A DNA stretch of 64,000 nucleotides from positions 31,728,902 to 31,792,901 of the forward strand of contig NC_067199.1 in NCBI RefSeq assembly GCF_000699445.3, read 5' to 3'. The notes beneath the pieces were generated by a model. It searched no databases. It had not been told where the DNA came from and saw only the letters and a program-made list of their open reading frames with translations. Origin of the DNA: Schistosoma haematobium. Taxonomy: Eukaryota > Platyhelminthes > Trematoda > Strigeidida > Schistosomatidae. Made by a program: the position numbers and the translations under genes. Below are positions 22,201 to 33,911 of the stretch, in pieces. Within the stretch, counting starts at the first letter, position 1, and each line of letters starts with the position of its first letter.

Positions 22201-25200
22201 AAACAAAAGAAATAATGCTCAGCTTTAAAATGACAATATCGGTTAAATTAAAAACAACAACAATCATATTAGTCATATAGCTATAACAAATTATTTAAAA
22301 ATATAGATAAATTTACCCTTCGTAGTTAACATTTTAAATCAGTAGATGAAATGAAACATATATTGATCCTGATTTTGTTAAAAATGAGGTCATTAAGCGT
22401 GAGAACTCACGTAAACATCAAATTAGTGAGTTCTGTCATATACTATACTTATTAACGCCTGTTACCCCTCATAGAGAAGCATTCTCTACTCAACTCCGTC
22501 CTGGGCAATACTTTCTACTTGTTCACAGTTTCCATTCATCCTTTTGATATATGCTTCCAGTTTCCGAAACGATGTGTTCTTTGGCCTTCTTCTTTCCTGT
22601 TTCCCTTCAGGATTCCAAGTGAGCGCTTGACTCATGATAGAGTCTGATGATTTCGTCAATGTGTGTCCTATTCACTTCCAACGTCTTTTCCTAACTTCTT
22701 CCTCAGCTGGAACCTGGTTTGTTCTTTCTCACAGTAGGCTGTTGCTGATGGTATCCGTCCAACGGATTCGGAGTATCTTACGTAGACAACTGTTTATAAA
22801 TACTTGTATCATTTTGATGATGGTTGTGGTAGTTCTTGAAGCTTCATCTCTGTATAGTAGAACTGTCTTGACGTTCACATCAAAGATTTTGGCTGATAGT
22901 TGTTTTGAGTTCCATGTTCTTCAACTGTAGGAATGCTGTCCTTGCTTCGCCAATCCTCGCCTTTACGTCATACACCATATCGTTATATTATTGAGCACCA
23001 GCCAATAAGAGGAGGTTGGGAGACCTAAGTTAACTATATAAGTTTACATTTGCCAAACTTTCAAAGGTTCTTTTGAATAAATCAAAGAATGAAGCTGATA
23101 CCAGGTCTGAGTCATTGATAGCTTGGTCTGAAAGTTGGTAATCAACTGGAAGGCTATATATATTGGTTATGAGATTATAAACTTAATTTATACTTCATCA
23201 TAAACCTGTTGCACTGAGAGGTGACAAATTTAGTCAGGTTAAATCTATTAGTGTTGTTAAGTAATCTTAAGGTCTCGACTAAGTCATGTATATTTCAATG
23301 TTCAACTCGTCTGTTTTCATATTAGGGCCTAGAAAAAAAATTAAAACTACTTCTTTGTTATTCTTTGATACATTTTATGTACCCCAAAACTCAAAATAAA
23401 CTCCTTCTGTATAGTTTTTAAGTTGGAAATGAAGAAGTATAATAAACATTATCTTAGACACTCTTGTGTATAACTTGAAGATTTGTATCTTTTTAAGGTA
23501 TACAATGTAGTTATATCCATACTTTCATGGCTAAAAATATGTCAATCATTTAATTTTTAATTAGATTACTCTAAACATCGATCACATGAATAGTCTCCGA
23601 TAATCAATTTATCCTTTTTGACTGACAACAATTAGTTTTACATTATAAAATATTTCTTAAATGCAACTTAACATTTTTTTTCTCTCTTGAATTACAGATC
23701 CTAATGTCAATCTTCTATGTGCTATCCCAAATGTGGAGAATACCAAAGCAAAAGGTAAACTTGTAATACGAAAAATAATTATATATATATACATAACTTA
23801 TTCTCACAATTCATGTAGAGTTTTGTTTATCATATAGACAATGTGGTTATGTTATAAAAAAATTCTCATGTTGATACTTAAGTAAAAGGAAGTAAACATT
23901 AAAGAATATATAAATGCAACAAGTTCTGCGTAATTTAAAACAAGGAAAATAAAAGGAATACTGTGGTGTGTGCTACTTATATTGACGTAAGTAGTATATG
24001 GTGTTAGTCGTGAACAGAAGGTGTGACAGTAGAGAGACAAGAGGATCGAGCAGTAAAGAATGGAAACAGAATGCAAATGTATGAAAATGAAAGAACAATG
24101 AAGTCTGAGTCATTTTGAGACAATTGGTGGACATTTTGCAAATTAAGCATTTACTTTATGATTGTTAAATTTTATTAACAAGTCCTGTAATTTTGTGTCA
24201 AATGCATTCGATTGTCCCCACTGGTGTTCTTGTTCACTACATTACCATGTGGTCAATGGCATTGATTCAACTCTTCATGTTTCATATCTATACAACAAGG
24301 GGAGATATAAACATTAATCAAACGATTTAAAATAATAATAGAACCAATGATTCGAATATAGGAAATAAGATTCTGGAAGTAAGGACCATATTAAATGAAA
24401 TTAGAACTCAAGGTTAAGAGAAGAGAGGCTTAACTACTATACACCACTACAATTGATTTTGTGCCATAACACCAGATGCTATTCAACTACACGTTGTATA
24501 AAATAAGTATGCAACAAATTAAGATCTTAAAAGAGGGTAAAATAAGCTTAAGAATTTAAGAATAAGTCAGAAACTGTAATATTACAAAGAATATTTATTC
24601 GATAGGGAGTAATTTTAAAATGGTTCGTGAAATCTGTTATAATGACTACTTCTGATAGAGTTTTGTTCTCTGAGCTGGATGTTTTGGTCGTGGAGCTTTC
24701 GTCGTTCTTCTGAACGACATCATCAGCACAAACTACTACTAAGTTTTGAGACCTATTTTACCCTCTTATTCTCTGTAAAACTGACAATTGTTCATGCAAT
24801 TTAATTATTTAATGTCAAATTTTGTAAATTAAATAAAAAATACTTTAAAAGTTGGATTTGCCTGTCGATCTAAGCTAGACCATCATTGAAAAACCTGGAA
24901 GCACTGGGCAGCCATTTTGACCAGGCACGTGACTCCTCAGAAGTGCACATCCACAATCCCACACGTGGGAATAGGACGCAGGACCATCAGTCTCACGCGT
25001 GAACCCTTATCCTCTAGACCACTTAACCGGCCCCCAATGATGTTGATGCCTAACTTCCATCGATCCGTGTTCTTGAGTAGCGCTTCATCCACTGCCTACG
25101 GTTGATAACTGTCTCACACCCGATATGGATTGAACTTCACTAACCACGAAATGGATTTTATCCACTGTCACAAACTTAGGTCGACTGGCGAATTCAACCT

Positions 25201-26145
25201 TGGAAATACTTAAATCTCCACAAATTCACATACTAAAAAATATGATTTCCTTTCTTTATTGATACAGCCCCATGTTTTACTGATACGGCTTTGAAAACTA
25301 ACCCATCAATTAGTTTAGAGAGACTTATTGGTTCATCTGTTACATTTAATTGTGAAGCTGAAGGTACTGAACCAATAAAATATAGATGGTTTATGGGTAG
25401 TGCTGTAGCTGATTGGATAACAACTGGTCAAGGTGTTCGTGGACCAATTTTAACAATTGATCGAGTTGGTCGAGAACATACTGGACAGTATACTTGTCAA
25501 GTTTCAAATTCAGTGGGAAGTCTTAATTACACTTATAGGCTCTTAGTTAGTGGTAAGTTGTCCAGATTAATTAATAATTTCAATATAATATGTTATTTAA
25601 TCTTGTTTGATTGCTTGTAGACTCATTTCTATATTAAATATCTTCATTATATTCTTTGTCCAATTAAATGTACTGCTATGTATTTATATGTCAAATTAAG
25701 ATATCTCACAAACTAAGTATAATTCAAATGTCATTGTCATCATGAATTGTGAAGCATTTAAAGATAAAATAACTTAAACACAAGGGGTAAGAAGTTACAA
25801 TCCATCTAAAGTGTAAATCGAAAAATTAATACACAACAGTGTTATTCTAATCCGGAAAGTTATAAATATAATTAATATCTTTTGCGAAAAATTCAAGTAA
25901 AGAAGTAAAAGGTAACAAGAAACAGAAAGAAACGAAGTTATTTCTTATTTCTTTATTTATTCATTCATTCATTCATTTATTCTTATGTCTTACTGATTTA
26001 CAATGATTGATAAAGAATGATGGACAAATTAAAGAAGTAGAAGAAAAGAATATTTCTTAATGCTTGTTTTATTTATAGAATATTATATTATTTACGTCTG
26101 GGTCATTTTCCATATTATTCATTATTATCAACATCATCCACTCGC

Positions 26146-26177
<32 letters not shown>

Positions 26178-29100
26178 GTGATGTAGTGGAATTCTAAATT
26201 CTTAACAGTCTGTCAATTAATCCACTCATCTTTCGTTTGCACACTTTAATTTCTCTTCATACACAATCATCATAATTATCATAAGAATTGAAGTTTGATT
26301 ATAACGGTTATAATAATAATAATGATAATATTCTTGATATTAGTGAATAAAGTTACCTGTCAGTAATGCATTGAAATGTACACAAAATAAAAAAATGTTT
26401 TCTAACGTTTAAAAATAAAACATTTGCTTCTCTATTCTCGTACCTACCTTTCAGTGTTTGATATCTCTTGAATAAAATATGTGGAGAGTTTTCTTTTCTA
26501 TTATCTGAATTAAATCTCCACCATATTGGAAAAAAATGTATATAATGCTAACTGGTTTATATTCCATTAAATATATTCCCTGAAATTTCCAGGTCATCTG
26601 TATCAGTGTAAAGTGCGTACAAAAAATACTCCTAAAATACCACTTATGGATTAATGAATATTTGTTAGGTGGGACTGTGTATATAATTCATTTTTGTATT
26701 GGATGGGTAGTGACTACCAGTGGAATTCAGGACACGGGTTTCTTTCTATTTGGGATTTGTCAGCTAGATGTAAATGTATTCCAGATTTGATGTTCAGTAA
26801 GGGACTCGATCCCAGCACCCTTCTCCATCCATCTTTGCTTATAATGCTTGTGAATTAAGACAATATAGAGGCAATTCGCACAAGATGCATATATACCAAT
26901 AAGAGACTGGTCAATTGCAGTGCTAAACATCAATGAGAATATTCAAACTTCACCCTATTGCACAAGCCAAGTGTTATCAGGACTCCATAGCTAAGTGGAT
27001 AACAGATAGCGTTTGAATCAAAAGGCTGTGAACTCGTATCCCAGAGCGAACATCAATTGTGGGATTCACGTACATCCAGCTAATGAGTTCCATATGGGAC
27101 GAAACGGGTGTCCTAGATTCCTTTGCAAGTCACCATATATCTTTGCTTATGATGAAGCTGTAGATATGCTGACTTTTTTCGACGCTTTAAGATGATACGC
27201 AACCAGTTTGCACAAAATATGAATAGCTCCCAACTTGTAACATTCGGATTACAAATTCAAAACCGAATGCACTCACTTCAGTTTTGATGGCTAAATCACT
27301 TCAGTAGTTACAAACTGAGAACATTTTCGACTATGAGCTCAATTGTGCATCACTTATTAAAGCTATTGATCTATCCAAACTCATAAGTTGATAACAAAAT
27401 CTAAACCGACACTTAATGAATATTTTTCTCCGGTTATAACTTGATGTGTTAAGGCTGATCTGTCAAGTGGAGAATATAAATATACAGCTCATAAAATTTA
27501 TTTTAGATCAGTTAAAGAAATCGTCACTAACATTTATTTATAATTAAATTTCTAAAAATCGAAGTGTATTTTTGGCTAGTTCTATCCATTTTTACTAATA
27601 GCTGTTGACGACAAAATTCAACAATCTCTACGAACTCCATGTATTATATATAAGCACCTACTAACTAATGACTAGTTGCAAGAACTTACATGCGGGGTTT
27701 CATTGAGTAGCCGTGACCATTCAAGTTCAGTTATGTCGAGCGTGAGACAAATATTACCGATAGTGATGAGCGTCGCTTACACAGTGTCGTGATTTGAGTG
27801 AATTTAGAAACCTAAACAACTGGATGTAAGTTCGATGATCTAGATGTTGAGCACTAGCATCGTGACTAAAGGTTCTGCATTCGAACCCCGATGGAGTCGT
27901 AAATTTATACTGCCGAAGAGTTCTCTATAAGGGTGAAACTTCTAATCAGTGCTTACTCGTTTTCAATGGTTGTCTAACAAAGATCAGTGTGTGATGCAAA
28001 CTGTATGGTAAACAAAATGGTACAAAATCAATTAATGCTGAAAATATTTTACATCAAGATTTGTCCAGAATTATTAGTCAGTAAACTCAAAGAATGAATT
28101 AATACATTGCTACATTTTGAATTAAAAATGAATTAAAACAACGAGTAATTCATTTGTTACTGAAAGAGAAACACCAGAGTACTTCCCACTTGCTATCTAA
28201 CCAGAAAGCTAAAATGTTGGTCTAATATCATTTTCAAATAACATAACGTTATCAGTAATTTTTTCTAGTCTGACTACTTACCTTCTGAATTCACGTCTTT
28301 TACAGAATAGACTATCTTATCATAGATCGGCAACAGGATGATCATTTGTTTTATAAATATTTCATGAATTTATAGTGTGACTGTAGTGTTGAGTCCCTAA
28401 AAATATTTAAAATCCTAGAATATACTGTGTAAACTATGACTAACAGTATCTAATTCAGATAATCTCTTCTATATACCAAAACAAACTCGTTTCTAGCTAA
28501 AAGTTTCATTCTCGATTCCATTTGAAAGAAATTCAGATTTTTCTGTATTATTTTACTTATGACTGATTGAATGACACTCAATTTTTTCAATTACATTGAT
28601 TTATAGAACCACTATCGGCTACACCAAAAATTCTTGGTCCTGTACAGAATTATACATTTAAAACTGATGATAGTGCTACAGTTATCGCTAGAATAAAATG
28701 TGCATGTGATGAACCTGTGATACAAGTAAGCCATTATTATTATCAATTAGTAACACAATTATTACATTATTATATAAATTTTATTATCTTATTCACTAAA
28801 AATTCGAAAGAAAGTTAGACATTAACACCGTTGGATGCCGGCTCAGTGGTCTAATGGTTAAGCGCTCGCACACGATCTTGATAGGTCCTGAGTTCGGACC
28901 TCGCTGGAGGGGCGGAATCGTGGATGCGCATTGCTGAGGAGTCCCATACTAGGACGAAACAACCTTCCAGTGCTTCCAGGTTTTCCATAGTGGTCTAGCT
29001 TCAAATGACTCATGATTTCAACTATTGAAATAAATTATCTTAAAAATATGTGATTTCTAACTGATTGTCAACTTATTTTAGTATGGGCGATTTTTAGAGA

Positions 29101-32100
29101 TTTTAGTATTTTCACAATTGAGCTAAATCACCAATAAAAAAAACCTAGAAGCACTAGATATCCATCTTATCAAAGTATAGAACTCCTCAGCAGTGTGCTA
29201 AAAACTAAATATCCTTGGTTCAATTCCCTCACGTATGATTATGAATGCGTACTGCTGAAGAGTTCCATACTAAGACCAGACAGCTATCCAGTGCTTCTGA
29301 GTTTTCAATCATGCTCTAACTTTGATTGACTTGCAGTTTTTAATTTTAACAAGCATTTTTGTTTACAATTATTTTATCTTTTTTTATTAAAAGTTTACAT
29401 CGAATATTATTGTTTGTTTCAGTACTAATTGTAACCATACAACTTATGTATCATATCTAGAACAATATAAGGAATTTGTATAGTTATAATAATAATAATA
29501 ATAAAGTAGAGTTGACATTATTATCAGAAATTAATTAGTTTTTGTCAAAGTAACTCAATCCTGAGAATAAAAGATAGTTTTATAAAGGATGATACATATT
29601 TAGAAGATATGCATAAGCCTAAAATTTGATGATAATTCGAAGATGAGTAATATACAATAAAGATGATTATTTATTCATAGACACGTGTCATTCTCGATAT
29701 AGAAATTGCCCAAGGGTAATAGCAGTTTCATTGATAAAAAAACTAAAAGAAAAACGAATTAATTATCGACAGATTGTATAAAATCATACTAGAAAGAATA
29801 AATGAGAAGTAATTAGGAAAAAATTACTAATGTTGAAAAGAAACATTAAAAAAACACTTCAAAAATTTAAGTAGTTTAAATTAAAGTTTGATAGTGACTA
29901 AATGTATAGTTGTGGATATACTTTCTATTACATGGTGGTTGGAGGTAGTCAACAGGAAACCCTGGACCCGGGTTTCGTGCTACTTGGCACTCGTCAGCAA
30001 GGTGTACCTGTAATCTTGAGGGAACTGGTGCTCCCTGACGGATTCGATCCCGTGTCACCCAGCTTCACAGTCAAAGAAGTTACCACTGAGCTATCCGAGC
30101 CGCGACTGACCTCCTGTAGGACTGAGATGTAATCACAATTGATTGATCACTGGGTAGTGATCAATGTCATGTGTGTCAAGTCCTTCTTAGTGCAGATCGA
30201 ATGCTATCCACCATGTTGCAATGTGGCCACCAGTCTAGGTGACTTGACACTGCGTGAAAGGTCGGTTGCGGCCCGGATAGCTCAGTGGTAACGTCTCTGA
30301 CTGTGAAGCCGGGTGACACGGGATCGAGTCCGCCAGGGAGCACCAGTTCCCTCAAGATTACAGGTACACCTTGCTGACGAGTGCCAAGCAGCACGAGACC
30401 GGTATGCAGGGTTTCCTGTCGACTACCTCAAACCACCATCTAATCTCAACATAGTGCACTCAGTGTCGAGTCACCTAGACTGGTGGCCACATTGCAACAT
30501 GGTGGATAGCATTCGATCTGCACTAAGAAGGACTTGACACACATGACATTGATCACCACCCAGTGATCAATCAATTGTGATATACTTTCTATCCTATTTC
30601 GGATAAGTCAGTTGGATATACCTTCATTCTAAATGTTGTTGTTTACACCAATATTAAAATGCAGTGCTTTTAGTTTCAAATAACCATTTAGCTACTGAGT
30701 CTAGTATGTAATTAGAAACCAATAATCCAAATGATTTCTTCATATCCAAATACAACTGTATCAGTAAGGATTTTGAAAATCAGATATTGTCAGTCGTTAT
30801 AATTTAAAATATTTCTACTCCTTAGTACGTTCCATTGATAATGTGACCCGAGAAAATGTAATCTATCAAGTAAGTAAAGGGTGAGCTAATCAAATTTACA
30901 ACATTTTTGCATAAAGTCCAGTAGTAATAACCAGCTGTCGAAAGTAAATTAGGCAGAGAAAAACTTAAACCTATTATCATGTGACTGAAACTCATGTGAT
31001 TTAACCATTTAATCCTCATTTCTCTATAAAAAGATGTAATAAATGTGAAACGAGTTTCTCGGTATTTAGTAGTACTTCACTTGGTTTACGTAAACCAATC
31101 TAAGAATTAACTAACAGACATATACATTGAAATAAATATACGATAGAATACCATTGTGTTCTACTGATTTGGGTCAATGATCTAGTATTACGTGATCATG
31201 AAATTATTTTGAACTCCGAAATTGATTTCTTCTTGAAATAACTGAGGATGAGAAAAACAAAATCTTCTATATGATTAAACTATCACGTTTATTGGCCTCA
31301 TGCAAATAAAATTGAGATTAATGTATGATAAGTGAATTTTTGATAACTAATATAATCGACATTCTCCTTATCACCTAGCACGTTACAGTTTTATTTTTCG
31401 TAACTAACGATATTGGTGAGATTATAATTTACGGACAACCTCTGAGCGATGCTAAAGTGACTTTAAGAATGTCCTCCCACTAACTAGAATTAAATAAAGG
31501 TGATAAACCAGTGATTATGATTTACATTTGATAGTTAGTTTTAAAAATATGATTTAGGGTTTTCATCACTAGCTGACATCAGTCAAAATCCCCAAACGTT
31601 ATTTAACAAAATGGATGAATGAATTTTGCGCCAAAATCCAAGACCTGTTATCTTATATCTAACTGGAACGTCCATAAGTTACAGTCTCGCCACGATATTT
31701 ACTTCTATTCAGTTGGAATAAAGTATACAATTCCAAAGTAAGCAATAAACGATAGAACCAAACAATGAAATAAAAGTTAATTGCTGTTAAATAGTTAGAG
31801 TTGATCAAAAAAATATCACAAGCCTCCTTTTAAAAGAAAATGACTAACGTTACGAAAGGTGCATCCTCAATCTCATCAATAAGAGGCTAATCAATTGCAG
31901 TCCTAAACATCAATAGGAAAATCCTCACAACAAATAATACATATATGAATTTAAACTACTTTTAAGTAGTTCCAGTTTTTCACATAATTTTTCTATGTAT
32001 AATAGCTATTATTATTACCATCTTTTTTTTTTCTAACTACTTCTAAACTTTTAGTGGTTAAAACGAGTTGAACCAGGCGAAGAATTAATGTATGAACAGT

Positions 32101-33870
32101 CAGGTGCAACCAAAATTCCATTACCAAATGCAAGAATAACTGAGCAAAATGAAATCTATGTTATCTTAGGTTCATGGATCAACTCACCTGCTATTGTAGA
32201 AAAAACAACAGCCTATACAGATAGATTAGACAGTCTTCATGATATGAAAACATCACCAACATCATCATCACTAAATGCTAATAGAGATTTAAATCATTTA
32301 CAAATTATTGATAGTAATAATGACGAAAAACCGTCAATTTACTTTCAGCCTAAAGTGAATTACAATAATAAACATAATCAGAAGAAAGAACAATTGTTTA
32401 TGACGAAACTGCGATTTCAAAAACCATTAAATAAAGAACGACATGAAGGAAAGTATATTGTTATGACTATGAGTTTGTCAGATGTTAAAAGCTTAGAATA
32501 TATTGTAATATATGTGAATATAGTTCAAGGTAAGTTCAAAGCATTTTCTTCTTATAACAATCGTAAAGTTTGTAGGGTTAAGTATTCTTAAAAGTTGACT
32601 TTGATAGACTTGAATGATGCTATGCTCTTGTCACACATTACCCACCACGCTTTTTGTAAACATTTAATCGAATATGACTAAAGGCAAGTACAATACAGAT
32701 GGGAATGTAATTGTACGACTTAAAAACAAGAACGTTCATAAGAGCAAGATCGTTGACTAGACAGATGCAGAGTGTATATGACCGTCCAATAAGCATGTAG
32801 TGGCTGGTGCTTTGTCACGCCCACATGCGTTATTTTAGATTCAAAACGGATCAATGTATTCGTTTTTCATGAGTCACATTTGACCCTGTCAATTATTAGC
32901 CTATTAACCTTGACTGTTTTTGTATGAGCGTGTATGTTAATCCCTTACCCTACTCACCACATATCTGTAACCCATTTTTATCTGGCTATAAAGATCTATT
33001 CACGCTCTAATAAATCGGGTTAGCTTACATGCCTTCTCTGATTCGTCTTACTTCACTCTCTTCCCCTCGCTTCGTTTCTCTGATCATCTGTGTGGACCAA
33101 TAATTGTATGAAATACACATACGAGATTCATTCACGTATTTGACTTATTTAATCCCATTATTCACTACCGCAATTTAAGTCGATGATTATAAAACGATGG
33201 TTGGTGGTATGTATGTTTCAATAACAATCAGTAAATGATCGAATTGAAGTCGAATACCGGACCACCAAAAGCACTCTACGTAATTTTTAAACAGCTTTAT
33301 ACAATGAAATGAATGAGGTTGGCTCACTATTGAATTCACATATCTTTAGTTTTTATTTATAAGCGAATTATTTCTGATTAAAAATATGTTCTTTCAAATA
33401 AAGAGGTGATCAAATTAATTGGATATTTTAGATCGAATAAATGATTCTAGCGCAAAAAAGTCACAAACTCAAGAATTATATTTAGTCATTTAATAAGTAA
33501 ATGAGACTAAAATCTGGAACCTACGATTTTAACTAAATTAAGATGTTGTACATAAACCTGTTCTATCTTGATTAAAAATAATAACACTTAATTTAGTACT
33601 AATATATCGGAACTTAGTTATATTTCAGTTATAATTTGTTTGTTTTGATTTGTATATTTTAAAAGAAAAGGATCTAAAAACATTTCATGAATCTAGGTGT
33701 TCAAAGAACTGATTCATCAAGCCCACTTTTTTTGAAGTAAGATTAGTGTGTAGTCTAGGGATGTTTAGGATTACCATATACGCCTCTTTTCATGCGAAAT
33801 CCAAATTCTAACGAATAAAATAATTTCATTAGCCTCAGAAATAAAACTTTCGTAAACAGCTTATTTTGAT

Positions 33871-33911
<41 letters not shown>

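Larger units (their letters stand above)
16243..23697 (+). other. FGFRL intron 1 (7.5 kb), repeat-rich
   Basis: It contains hammerhead SINE copies (16845, 17575, 18110), a fold-back repeat (17067-17242), repeat X copy 3 and two LINE fragments (20186, 22448). No additional exon was recognised. Confidence 0.7.
25553..28606 (+). other. FGFRL intron 3 with SINE remnants
   Basis: It holds an (ATT)n tract (26147-26177), Sm-alpha-like SINE copies (26620-27240) and a decayed SINE (27835-27990). No exon was recognised. Confidence 0.65.
29915..30592. mobile_element. Composite SINE/fold-back insertion with 14-bp flanking direct repeat
   Basis: The direct repeat GATATACTTTCTAT occurs at 29915-29928 and 30579-30592 and brackets three pieces. 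These are a minus-strand SINE with an intact hammerhead (29929-30105), an inverted arm (30132-30252), and a plus-strand SINE whose 3' body (30461-30581) is complementary to that arm. The flanking repeat looks like a target-site duplication, which would mean the composite went in as one unit. Confidence 0.7.

Noticed and set aside
26147..26177. Repeat arrays as CRISPR
   Set aside because: Simple microsatellites; no regular spacer-repeat structure anywhere, and the window is eukaryotic.
27070..27118. Active hammerhead on the plus strand
   Set aside because: The core reads CTAATGA; invariant G5 is lost although helices and GAAAC remain.
29902..30132. ORFs of 60-76 codons repeated around 29876-30537
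   Set aside because: They are translations of the SINE tRNA head and ribozyme in both orientations; their similarity to each other is due to the repeat.
30275..30335. tRNA-like sequence GGATAGCTCAGTGGTAACG ... GGATCGAGTCC
   Set aside because: Part of a SINE that recurs at 29990-30100 (minus) and 51605; not a functional tRNA gene.
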